A DNA stretch of 64,000 nucleotides from Bryobacterales bacterium (lineage in GTDB: Bacteria > Acidobacteriota > Terriglobia > Bryobacterales > UBA6623), in contig JAJEHF010000026.1 of NCBI GenBank assembly GCA_022823865.1, forward strand, positions 1 through 64,000, read 5' to 3'. Both the position numbers and the translations under genes were made by a program. The notes below the pieces were generated by a model. It was not told where the DNA came from. It did no database searches and was given only the letters and a program-made list of their open reading frames with translations. Shown one piece after another: positions 44,149 through 52,742 of the stretch. The stretch's first letter is position 1, and each line of letters begins with the position of its first letter.

Positions 44149-44994
44149 CTAGAGTACCTCGCCGCAAACGCGACAGAACTTCGCATCGCGGGCATGCCTA
44201 GTAACTCCGCAGGCGCCACAGACTCGCCCGCGCTGGGGAGGGGGGTCGGCACGAGCCATCTCGGCAGACACGATCCCCGTAGGCACCACGATCATCGAGT
44301 ACCCAAGGATCATGAGAACGCCAGACAGCATGCGCCCCAAGGCGGTGCTCGGTGCCACGTCTCCGTAGCCGACCGTAGTCAGGGTCACGATGGCCCAATA
44401 GATGCTGGTCGGAATGCTCGTAAAGCCCGACTCGTCGCCTTCGATCAGGTACATCACAGTGCCGAAGACGACGGCGATGCAAACCACACCCGAAACGAAG
44501 ACCGTGATCTTCTGTCGGCTGGCGTACAGCGCGGACGCAAGCTGTGATCCCTCTTGGACAAAGCGCGCCAGCTTGAGCACGCGGAACACCCGCAAGAGCC
44601 GGATTCCGCGCACGACCGCCAAGGACTGGGTGCCGGAAAAGAACGCACTCAAGTAGGTCGGCAGGATCGCGAGCAGGTCGACGATGCCGAGAAAGCTCAG
44701 TGCATACGAGCGCGCATGGGCAACCGTCCATAGCCTGAGCACGTACTCGATCGTGAAAAGTATAGTGAAGCACCACTCGGCGATCCGCAGCGGCATGCCG
44801 TACTCTGCATTGATCTCCGGGACGCTCTCCAGCACCACGCAGGTGACGCTCAGGAGAATCGCCACCAAGAGCGCCTCGTCAAAGGCCTTGCCTGCGGGCG
44901 TGCCGACACCGAAGATGATGCGGTGCAGCCTAGAGCGAAGGCTTCCTCTCCGAGGTCTGTCAGCAAAGGGGTCCACTTCGCCTAGTGTATGCAA
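44149..44994 (-). CDS. Voltage-gated potassium channel with C-terminal zinc ribbon
   Basis: The 281-residue protein has six helices: S1-S3 (about residues 38-115), a charged S4 (RGIRLLRVFRVLKLARF, residues 129-145), S5, the pore with selectivity filter TVGYGD (207-212) and S6. This is the layout of Kv-type channels. The C-terminus carries a zinc-ribbon-like C-x2-C...C-x2-C (Cys259, Cys262, Cys274, Cys277), uncommon for such channels; it may mediate assembly or regulation. A K+ flux role at the inner membrane follows from the filter. It lies between the relic and the sulfatase region. Confidence 0.92.
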   Translation of the reverse strand: MHTLGEVDPFADRPRRGSLRSRLHRIIFGVGTPAGKAFDEALLVAILLSVTCVVLESVPEINAEYGMPLRIAEWCFTILFTIEYVLRLWTVAHARSYALSFLGIVDLLAILPTYLSAFFSGTQSLAVVRGIRLLRVFRVLKLARFVQEGSQLASALYASRQKITVFVSGVVCIAVVFGTVMYLIEGDESGFTSIPTSIYWAIVTLTTVGYGDVAPSTALGRMLSGVLMILGYSMIVVPTGIVSAEMARADPPPQRGRVCGACGVTRHARDAKFCRVCGEVL

Positions 44995-45284
44995 CCGCCG
45001 CCACTTGCCCGCCTATCTGCCGGAGAGAAAGGTGCGACCAGCGGACTTGCGAGAGCAAGAGCTAGGGGAAGGCAACCAAAGGTGTTGGGCAAGCGGTTGC
45101 CCGACCCGGAGATCGGATCGCGAGTCGGTACGGACAACGGCTCCGTTCAACCGCCGGAAATGCCCAAGACTTCGCTGGCGCACCATTGGCTCGCAGCTGT
45201 CGCTGGCTTCCGGGCGCTTGACGGTATCCTATGCTGTTCAGAAGCCGACCTGACGGCGGCGAAGATCCCTGTTACAGCTTCTCA

Positions 45285-46691
45285 ATGCCGATTCGAATTG
45301 CTCTCTTGTTGGCGCTTCCAGTCTTGGCCAGCGCCAGTCCCAACGTCGTCTTCCTCGTAGCCGATGACCTCGGCTGGAACGATGTCGGCTACCACGGCAG
45401 CGAAATCCAGACCCCGAACATTGACGCCATTGCAGAGTCTGGAGTGCGCTTGGAGCGCCACTACTCCTATCCGTGGTGTTCTCCTACACGCGCGGCGCTC
45501 ATGACCGGCCGCTCGCCGCTGGAGATCGGTGTTCACGGTCCATTAAATCCCAACCACCGCCGCGGACTGCCCACAGACGAGCATCTCCTGCCTCAATCGT
45601 TCGCCGGCGGCGGCTACCAAACATTCGCTACAGGCAAGTGGCACCTCGGCAATGCGCACGTAAAGTACTTCGCGCACAATCGTGGCTTCGACTCGTTCTA
45701 CGGCCACACAGGTCCCGGGATCGACTATTTCCGCCACACCATCGCCGGCTCTTACGACTGGCAGCGGAGCGGAAGATCTGCGAGGGACGAGGGCTACTCG
45801 ACTTCGCTCATTGGCAACGAAGCAATCCGGGCAATCCTCGACCGCGATCCTGAGCGACCGTTCTTGCTCTACGTGGCGTTCAACGCCCCGCACACGCCGT
45901 TGCAAGCTCCGCCCCATTATGTCGAAAAGTACGCGCACATCGAGAAGGAAAGCCGCAGGGTGTTCGCGGCGATGGTCGACTGCATGGATTCCGCAATCGG
46001 CCGAATCCTCGGCACCATCGAATCGGAAGGTCTCGCGCAGGACACGCTCGTAGTTTTCATCAGTGACAACGGCGGCCTGCTCGCAACGGATGGCGGTGCC
46101 GACAACAGTCCGCTCAAAGGCGAAAAGACCCAGACTTGGGAGGGCGGGATTCGGACTCCGGCGGCGGTTCACTGGCCCGGCGTGGTGGAAGGCGGGGAAG
46201 TGCTCAACGACTTGGTCACGGTGCATGACTGGTTTCCAACACTTCTGGAAGCCACCGGCGTGCGGGGGCGGAACGAGAAGCCGTTTTACGGGCGCAGCGT
46301 GTGGCCAACGATCCGAGATCGCAAGCCGCTCGGCGAACGTCGGGTCGTGATCGGCGCCACTGGATGGTTTGCGGTCTTCGACGGCCCTTGGAAACTTGTC
46401 CACCGCCCGCTGCCGGGGGGTCGTAGCGAGCGGACACTGTATCGGATCTTCGATGATCCAAGCGAGAGCCGCGACCTTGCGGCGAACGAGCCAGCGGCGT
46501 TCGAGCGCCTCGCGGGGATCCTGGACAGCTTCTCGGTTGGCGAGAACATCAGCGGTCCGGCTCCAGGCGACGAGCGGTTGCCCAATGGCAGGCGCAGGCC
46601 GCCTCCCGGAAACGGCTTGCCCGGAAACCCTCACCCATCACAGGCGCCCGAGAGGCGGCCGCCGTTCGCGGAGCGAGCGGCACGAGACTGA
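45285..46691 (+). CDS. Sulfatase (arylsulfatase type), exported
   Basis: Family S1 sulfatase hydrolysing sulfate esters, likely of sulfated polysaccharide or small aryl sulfates. From the ATG at 45285 the protein has 468 residues with signal peptide (IALLLALPVLASA), metal-binding ADDLGWND, and signature C-S-P-T-R-A-A-L-M-T-G at residues 65-75, whose Cys65 must be converted to formylglycine. A Pro/Arg-rich tail follows ~residue 430. A second sulfatase follows after a 100-base gap. No formylglycine-generating enzyme gene is visible in this window, so the maturase must be encoded elsewhere. Confidence 0.93.
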   Translation: MPIRIALLLALPVLASASPNVVFLVADDLGWNDVGYHGSEIQTPNIDAIAESGVRLERHYSYPWCSPTRAALMTGRSPLEIGVHGPLNPNHRRGLPTDEHLLPQSFAGGGYQTFATGKWHLGNAHVKYFAHNRGFDSFYGHTGPGIDYFRHTIAGSYDWQRSGRSARDEGYSTSLIGNEAIRAILDRDPERPFLLYVAFNAPHTPLQAPPHYVEKYAHIEKESRRVFAAMVDCMDSAIGRILGTIESEGLAQDTLVVFISDNGGLLATDGGADNSPLKGEKTQTWEGGIRTPAAVHWPGVVEGGEVLNDLVTVHDWFPTLLEATGVRGRNEKPFYGRSVWPTIRDRKPLGERRVVIGATGWFAVFDGPWKLVHRPLPGGRSERTLYRIFDDPSESRDLAANEPAAFERLAGILDSFSVGENISGPAPGDERLPNGRRRPPPGNGLPGNPHPSQAPERRPPFAERAARD

Positions 46692-46791
46692 TGTGTTGGA
46701 TGGTCGGGAACGTGCAAGCCCCTGGGACGCAGCGTCATTCCCGGTTTGGCAGCTTAGCGGTCTGTGCCCGCCAAGCGATTGAGAACTCTAT

Positions 46792-48267
46792 ATGCTAGTC
46801 AAGCGTTCCGCGCCACGGCGGCCTCGTCTTTCAATGCAGATCAGCAACATTTCCGTGCTTCTTCGAATCCTTCTCTGTCTCACGCTCCCGATTCTCGCAA
46901 GTGCGGCGCCCAACATCGTCTTCATGATGGCGGACGACCTCGGCTGGAACGATGTCGGCTATCACGGCAGCGTGATCAAGACGCCGAACATCGATGCGTT
47001 GGTCGAGCAAGGCGTCGAATTGGATCGCTACTATGCGTTCCCTCTTTGCAGCCCGACCAGGGTGGCGCTGATGACCGGGCGCTCCCCAATCCGACAGGGC
47101 ATCGACACTCCCATCGGGCCCAACGGCGGCTTGCCTCTCGACGAGCATCTCTTGCCTCAAACGTTACAGGCCGCCGGATACCAGACGTTCATGGCAGGCA
47201 AGTGGCACTTGGGGATTGAAAGGATTGCCTCCCATCCGTATCGTCGGGGATTCGACCGGTCATACGGGCACCTCGGGGCTGCGGTGGACTACTTCGCTCA
47301 CAACTGGCTTGGCGGCTTGGACTGGCACCGCAACGGTGAAGTCCTGCGAGAAGAGGGGTATGCGACGGAACTGATCACGTCTGAAGCGCTCGATCAGATC
47401 AGGGCCCGGGACAAGTCCAAGCCGATGTTCCTCTACGTGGCCTTCAACGCCCCTCACACGCCGCTGCACGCCACAGAGACCTACTTGGAGCGCTATCCCG
47501 ACCTCGAGGACTCCAATCGGAAGGTATTCGCGGCGATGGTGAGCGCCATGGACGACGGAGTCGGGAGAGTATTAGCAGCGCTGGAGGCAGAGGGCATTGC
47601 CGATGACACGCTGGTGGTCTGGGTCAGCGACAACGGTGGCAGTATCCGCGCCGGCGCGAGCAACGAACCGCTACGAGGCGGCAAGAGCAGCGCATTCGAG
47701 GGCGGCATCCGGGTGCCGGGAGTGGTTCGGTGGAATGGCGTCCTGACCGCCGGAAGCAAGCTCGAGCAGCAGTTCAGCGCGCATGACTGGTTCCAGACGC
47801 TCACGTCGGCTGTCGGCGTCGACCCCCAAAACGCCAAGCCGTTCGATGGATTCGACATGTGGCCGGCGCTCAAGGACGGAACGGCGGTCGCTCGTGATGA
47901 GACCGTGATCGGCGTGGACGGCAACTATGCGATCTTTCGTGACGGCTGGAAGCTCGTCGAATTCACTCCCCGCAATTCCGGTCAAACCACGCTGCATCTC
48001 TACCGGATCGAAGACGATCCCGGCGAAGAGCACGACCTGATCGAGGTCAAACCAGATCTGGCTGCTGAACTGCTGACGCGAATTCGCTCGATACCGAGAC
48101 CGCCCTCTGTGAGCAGGGATCTCCAGCCGCGCGGACCGCGGCCCGGAGCGCCAGCGAAGGCGGGGCCTAAGGCAAAGGGGCGGGGCGGGCGCGGAGCGCG
48201 AGACCCGCGTGCCGGATGGCCGAACGAGACGCGAGAGCCGTGGATCGACACGGCGCTGCGGGATTGA
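46792..48267 (+). CDS. Sulfatase (second copy), exported
   Basis: The 491-residue protein is clearly paralogous to the sulfatase upstream: shared PNIVFMMADDLGWNDVGYHG, the same CSPTRVALMTGRSP signature (Cys86 from this start) and WVSDNGG-like segment. The signal peptide (LLRILLCLTLPILASA) is preceded by a basic stretch; an ATG at 46834 would give a cleaner signal peptide and is equally likely. Substrates of the two may differ, since the C-terminal ~60 residues (Gly/Arg/Pro rich) diverge. They look like a local duplication. Confidence 0.92.
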   Translation: MLVKRSAPRRPRLSMQISNISVLLRILLCLTLPILASAAPNIVFMMADDLGWNDVGYHGSVIKTPNIDALVEQGVELDRYYAFPLCSPTRVALMTGRSPIRQGIDTPIGPNGGLPLDEHLLPQTLQAAGYQTFMAGKWHLGIERIASHPYRRGFDRSYGHLGAAVDYFAHNWLGGLDWHRNGEVLREEGYATELITSEALDQIRARDKSKPMFLYVAFNAPHTPLHATETYLERYPDLEDSNRKVFAAMVSAMDDGVGRVLAALEAEGIADDTLVVWVSDNGGSIRAGASNEPLRGGKSSAFEGGIRVPGVVRWNGVLTAGSKLEQQFSAHDWFQTLTSAVGVDPQNAKPFDGFDMWPALKDGTAVARDETVIGVDGNYAIFRDGWKLVEFTPRNSGQTTLHLYRIEDDPGEEHDLIEVKPDLAAELLTRIRSIPRPPSVSRDLQPRGPRPGAPAKAGPKAKGRGGRGARDPRAGWPNETREPWIDTALRD

Positions 48268-48295
48268 GGCAAGCCATGGCTCTGGAGTGGCGCTG

Positions 48296-49141
48296 GTGAC
48301 CACCAAGCTGGTCTTCGGTCTGGCTCTGGCGCTAGCTCTGGCTTGGACGGCACCGATCCGGGAAGAATCGGCGCTCCCTGCAGACGCGGAAGCGGCAGCG
48401 GATCGGCTGGCGGCCAGCCCTCGCCACGGTGAGTGGATCGAGATCAGCGAGGGCCAGGGTGCCAGCGGCGGGTGGCATGACACGGTGCGGGCGTGGATCA
48501 CCTATCCAGAACGGGCAACGCGAGCCCCTGTCGTGATCGTGATCCACGAGATTTTCGGACTGACTGACTGGGTGCGCGGAGTCGCCGACCAGCTTGCAGG
48601 CGCGGGCTACATCGCTATCTCCCCAGATCTGCTCACCGGGATCGGCCCCGAGGGCAAGACCCCGGGAGATCGGCAGGAAGCGGTGCGACTGATTCGGGGA
48701 TTGCGAATCGAAGATGTTTCCCGTCGGCTGACAGCCGTGGGGCGTTTCGCCGCAGCGCTGCCGGCATCGAACGGCAAGTTTGGAGTGATCGGGTTCTGCT
48801 GGGGCGGCGGCACGGCCTTCGCCTACGCCGGCTACGAGCCGAGCCTTGCAGCCGCAGCAGTCTACTACGGAACATCTCCGGACAAGCGCGCAATCTCGCG
48901 CATCACGGCACCGGTAGCAGGATTCTACGGCTCGGAAGACCTGCGCGTGAACGCCACGATTGCCGCGGCCGAAGCGGAGATGCAGCGGCTGGGCTTGCAG
49001 TACGAGAAGCACATCTACGAAGGCGCTGGACACGGCTTTCTGCGCCAGCAGTCGGGCAGGGAAGGCGCCAATCTGAAGGCTGCTGAATCTGCATGGTCGG
49101 CGACTCTGGCGTTCTTTGGGGAACACTTGGAGTCGAGGTGA
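48296..49141 (+). CDS. Dienelactone hydrolase family protein, predicted exported
   Basis: This alpha/beta-hydrolase has a signal peptide (FGLALALALAWTA) and the dienelactone hydrolase nucleophile Cys in GFCWGGG, a downstream Asp (YGSEDLRV) and the catalytic His in GAGHGF. Dienelactone hydrolases open lactone rings, or act on esters, in aromatic and other degradation. From the GTG at 48296 (GGAG 8 bases upstream) the product has 281 residues. It follows the second sulfatase by 28 bases, so the genes are probably in one transcript. A longer frame from 48209 overlaps the sulfatase and is less likely. Confidence 0.87.
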   Translation: MTTKLVFGLALALALAWTAPIREESALPADAEAAADRLAASPRHGEWIEISEGQGASGGWHDTVRAWITYPERATRAPVVIVIHEIFGLTDWVRGVADQLAGAGYIAISPDLLTGIGPEGKTPGDRQEAVRLIRGLRIEDVSRRLTAVGRFAAALPASNGKFGVIGFCWGGGTAFAYAGYEPSLAAAAVYYGTSPDKRAISRITAPVAGFYGSEDLRVNATIAAAEAEMQRLGLQYEKHIYEGAGHGFLRQQSGREGANLKAAESAWSATLAFFGEHLESR

Positions 49142-49190
49142 TGCCGTCCGTCGAAACCCGCGCATGGGGCACAGCGCAGGAGCACGAGCA

Positions 49191-50387
49191 ATGAAGCCAG
49201 CCTGGATATTCCTTCTTGCAGCTGTAGCGACCCCGCTTGCCGCTCAGGAACCCCCGTGCCCGACGGATGTCTTCTTGGACGTAGGGCGGTTCCCCGGGGC
49301 CGGGGGCGATTACCCCAAGCCCCGCATCGAAGTGGAATGCGAGGAAGATACGCTGGTGGTCCGGAGCAACGGAATCCCGCACTACGAGTTCATCCAAATC
49401 ACACCGAACCCGCTTCTAGAGACGAATCGCGAATACCGCTTCCCGCGCAGGCCGGAACTGGCAGAGACGCCGACTCCTATCCCGCTGCTCGGCACGGTTG
49501 GCGTCGCGATTAACGGCATCCCATTCTTCGGGCCGAACGAAGGCGGCGTGCCCTATCCGGGCTTCGGGGATCCGATCTACAACTCCATCATGGATGCCTG
49601 CATGGGCCACACGGCGCGGGAGTACCACTACCACGCGCTCGTCCAGGCCTGCCTTGCGGCCGACATCAAGCCCGGCGAGCCCTCGCCGATCCTAGCCTAC
49701 GCCGCCGACGGTTTCGCCGTGTATGGCCCGTACGGCTGCGCCGATCAGGATTGCTCAAGCATCGTCAAGTTCAAGAGCAGCTGGAAGAAACTGCGGGATC
49801 CCGAAATCGATGCTTGGGATGCGTTTCGCTACGAACCCCGGGAGGGGCCGGAGTTCTTGGATCGTTGCAATGGGCACGGCGGGGACGACCACGGCGGGGC
49901 ATATCACTATCACGTCACCGAGAGTTGGCCATACATTCTGGGATGCTTCTCGGGCACCCCTTCGCCCGACGCCGGTCGTGAAGCGGCACCGCCTGTCTCT
50001 CAAGGTGGACCACGCAGGGGCCCTCCGCCGCCCGACCAGCCGCCCAGCGCCGCACAGGTCGCGGCGGCAGCGGAGCGCCTCGGCATAGATAGCCAGTCTC
50101 TGGCAAAGGCGCTGCGCCTGACCGACGGACGTATCGATCCGATGAACTTTGCCGCGTCGGCGCGGGCGCTAGGCATCGAACTTGGCGCATTGCGAGAGGC
50201 CCTGGACCTGCCAGCTCGCCGACGCGGCCCGGGCGGACCACCGCCCGCCCCGCCATCGGCTGGCGGCGAAGAACCGCCGTGCCGGTTCCGCTGCGGAACA
50301 AGCGATCCCAATGCGGTCGGTTGCGGGCTGACACCCGATTACAAGGTCGTTTGCACGCGGCCATGCGACAACAACAAGTGCGGCTGA
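49191..50387 (+). CDS. Exported YHYH-domain protein with Cys-rich C-terminus
   Basis: From the ATG at 49191 (AGGAG upstream) the product has 398 residues with a signal peptide (WIFLLAAVATPLAA). It contains two YHYH motifs (AREYHYHALV and GGAYHYHVTES), which define this poorly known family, often secreted. A proline-rich linker leads to a helical segment (about residues 260-315) and a final Cys-rich module (PPCRFRCGTSDPNAVGC, ending CDNNKCG) that probably forms disulfides. Neighbours suggest a role in extracellular metabolism. Function is unknown. Confidence 0.82.
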   Translation: MKPAWIFLLAAVATPLAAQEPPCPTDVFLDVGRFPGAGGDYPKPRIEVECEEDTLVVRSNGIPHYEFIQITPNPLLETNREYRFPRRPELAETPTPIPLLGTVGVAINGIPFFGPNEGGVPYPGFGDPIYNSIMDACMGHTAREYHYHALVQACLAADIKPGEPSPILAYAADGFAVYGPYGCADQDCSSIVKFKSSWKKLRDPEIDAWDAFRYEPREGPEFLDRCNGHGGDDHGGAYHYHVTESWPYILGCFSGTPSPDAGREAAPPVSQGGPRRGPPPPDQPPSAAQVAAAAERLGIDSQSLAKALRLTDGRIDPMNFAASARALGIELGALREALDLPARRRGPGGPPPAPPSAGGEEPPCRFRCGTSDPNAVGCGLTPDYKVVCTRPCDNNKCG

Positions 50388-50536
50388 CAGCTTGCACCGT
50401 CCCGCTGTAACGGTTCCCTAGCGACCGTCGAAGCAAGTCCGGCCAGTGCCGGATGCGCCCGCAAGCGCTGGGACCGTCGGCGCCTGTTCAGACGGACGGC
50501 AGGAGTTTCAGAAGGACTTTGAGACAATCGTAGGCT

Positions 50537-52147
50537 ATGGCAAACGAGATTCTGTTGGTTGCCAATGGCGACCTCCGCCTGTCCGCCAACCGCATGTGCT
50601 GGCCCGCACAGCAGGAGATGGAAGCCAAGTTGACGGCGGCGATCGATAGTGCCGGCGGGAGCGTCCGCCGGGCACACGAGTACGACGCCACCAAGCAGCA
50701 TGGATTCATCGACAGCCAGAAGCGCGGCCTGGAAGTGTTCCGCTCGATCAACCGCAAGGCGCCACTGGTTGTCGCCGAGGCGGTCTGGCAGTATTCGCAG
50801 CACATTCTTGCCGGCCTGATGAACCACCAGGGGCCGATCTTGACGGTGGCGAACTGGAGCGGCCAGTGGCCTGGCTTGGTTGGAATGCTCAACCTTAATG
50901 GCAGCTTGACGAAGGCTGGCGTGGACTATTCGACGCTGTGGAGCGAGGACTTCAGCGACGACTTCTTCACGAGCGCGCTGGGGAGTTGGATTCAAGGCGA
51001 TCCGGTGGTGCATCGGTCACCGCACGTGCATGCCGCACAGGATCTGATCTTGCCCCACAAAGCCATGCTGGCTGGGGCCGAAGTTGCCGACGAGCTGAAG
51101 TCCAGGCGCGCGATCTTGGGTGTGTTCGACGAGGGTTGCATGGGAATGTACAACGCCATCATTCCCGACCACCTGCTTAACCCCACCGGCGTCTTCAAGG
51201 AGCGGCTCAGCCAGTCCGCGCTGTGGGCAGGCATGCGGCAGGTCAGCGACGAAGAGGCACAGCAGGTGCGCGACTGGCTCGATGCCAAGGGCATGAGGTT
51301 CGACACCGGCCCCGATGAGGCGACGGACCTGACGGACGCCCAGATCTTGTTGCAGTGCAAGATGTACATCGCAGCGCTGCGCATCGCCGACGAGTTCGGC
51401 TGTGACACCATCGGCATCCAATACCAGCAGGGGCTGAAGGACATCTGCCCCGCCTCCGACTTGGTTGAGGGGCTGCTAAACAACGTAGACCGTCCGCCCG
51501 CAATGAGCGTCGACGGACGGGTGCTGTTCGAAGGCCAAGCGATGCCGCACTTCAACGAAGTCGACGAGTGCGCCGGCCTGGATGCCTTGGTCACGAATCG
51601 CGTCTGGAACAGGCTCGGCTACGATCCCGAGACCACGCTGCACGATCTCCGCTATGGCGAGCCCTACACGGTGCGCGGCCAAGAAGAGTTCGTTTGGGTG
51701 TTCGAGATTTCGGGCTCGGTCCCGCCCAACCACCTGATCGGCGGGTACGCGGGCACCGTCAGCGAACGCCAGCCACCGATGTACTTCCCGCTGGGCGGCG
51801 GCACGATCAAGGGCATCAGCAAACCAGGCGAGGTGGTCTGGAGCCGCATTTTTGTCGAAGACAACCGCTTGAAGGCGGATGTGGGACTGGCCGAGGTGGT
51901 CGAGTTGCCGCAAGAGGAGACCGAGAGACGCTGGAGGATCACCACGCCCCAGTGGCCGATCATGCACGCCGTCACGAGGGGCATCAGCCGCGACAGGATG
52001 ATGGGCAGGCACAAGTCGAATCACATCCAAGTGGCCTACGCTCCGGACCTGCCGGCGGCACGCTCGGCGCTAAGCGCCAAGATTGCTGCGTTCCGCAACT
52101 TGGACATCGAAGTATATGTTTGCGGCACTGGCCACGAGCTGGTGTGA
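50537..52147 (+). CDS. L-fucose/L-arabinose isomerase family protein
   Basis: The 536-residue protein belongs to the fucose/arabinose isomerase superfamily, which interconverts aldoses and ketoses with Mn2+. Recognised blocks include [14 protein letters not shown] and [13 protein letters not shown], and a metal-binding-like [12 protein letters not shown]. The specific sugar cannot be read. Together with the sulfatases upstream, an L-fucose or other deoxysugar released from sulfated glycan is a reasonable guess. It starts 149 bases after the YHYH gene, in the same direction. Confidence 0.78.
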   Translation: MANEILLVANGDLRLSANRMCWPAQQEMEAKLTAAIDSAGGSVRRAHEYDATKQHGFIDSQKRGLEVFRSINRKAPLVVAEAVWQYSQHILAGLMNHQGPILTVANWSGQWPGLVGMLNLNGSLTKAGVDYSTLWSEDFSDDFFTSALGSWIQGDPVVHRSPHVHAAQDLILPHKAMLAGAEVADELKSRRAILGVFDEGCMGMYNAIIPDHLLNPTGVFKERLSQSALWAGMRQVSDEEAQQVRDWLDAKGMRFDTGPDEATDLTDAQILLQCKMYIAALRIADEFGCDTIGIQYQQGLKDICPASDLVEGLLNNVDRPPAMSVDGRVLFEGQAMPHFNEVDECAGLDALVTNRVWNRLGYDPETTLHDLRYGEPYTVRGQEEFVWVFEISGSVPPNHLIGGYAGTVSERQPPMYFPLGGGTIKGISKPGEVVWSRIFVEDNRLKADVGLAEVVELPQEETERRWRITTPQWPIMHAVTRGISRDRMMGRHKSNHIQVAYAPDLPAARSALSAKIAAFRNLDIEVYVCGTGHELV

Positions 52148-52255
52148 CCGGTCCATCGGGTCTACACCTTCAGCCCCGCGGCATGCGCCGACAGGTCACC
52201 GGTCCGAATTTGAACCGTAGGCGTCGGCTGCGCCCCCTGGCATAGAGTGGATGGC

Positions 52256-52483
52256 ATGCAGAAGACTACGGTGTACCTGCCTGCCGAACTCAGGGCTTCG
52301 CTCCGACGCATGGCCTCTGACACCGGGATCTCGGAGGCGGAGTTGATCCGTCAGGCAATCAGCGAGAAGGTGCTTGGGCATCCTCGCCCCCGACCGCGCA
52401 TTCCACTCACTGACCGCGGGCTTGGCGATCCCGACGCGGCCAATCAGATCGACGGGCTGCTTGGCGGGTTCGGCCGACGATGA
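52256..52483 (+). CDS. Ribbon-helix-helix antitoxin
   Basis: The 75-residue protein has the CopG/VapB-like pattern QKTTVYLPAELRASLRRMAS, then SEAELIRQAISE, typical of antitoxins that bind DNA as dimers. Start at 52256 fits the family; an ATG 9 bases upstream also exists. Its stop overlaps an ATG, and a PIN-toxin frame begins 4 bases after, but the toxin is truncated. The antitoxin is thus solitary. Confidence 0.82.
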   Translation: MQKTTVYLPAELRASLRRMASDTGISEAELIRQAISEKVLGHPRPRPRIPLTDRGLGDPDAANQIDGLLGGFGRR

Positions 52484-52486
52484 TCG

Positions 52487-52603
52487 ATGATCGTGGTTGA
52501 CACGATCGGCTTGCTGGCGGACCTGTCTCAGGGGTCGCATCGCACGACCATTGAAGGAAGGGACGAGTGCCGGCCCTCGCGTCGAGAAATGCCGGCGACC
52601 TGA
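52487..52603 (+). pseudogene. vapC: Truncated PIN-domain toxin fragment
   Basis: Directly after the antitoxin, a frame starts MIVVDTIGLLADL, the N-terminus of a VapC-type PIN nuclease, and then runs into unrelated sequence (SQGSHRTTIEG) with a stop after 38 codons. All other catalytic residues are absent. It is a non-functional remnant, probably from a deletion. Confidence 0.72.
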
Positions 52604-52742
52604 AGTCCGGCGCTCCGGCGAAAACGTGTTGAGGCACGAAGCCTTCGCCCGATAGAGCCTTGAGCCTGTTTACAATGGCACTGGACAGGGCTGTGGTCGC
52701 TCCTACACTTGGATCCTCCACTTACAGCGCTGCCGACACGCG

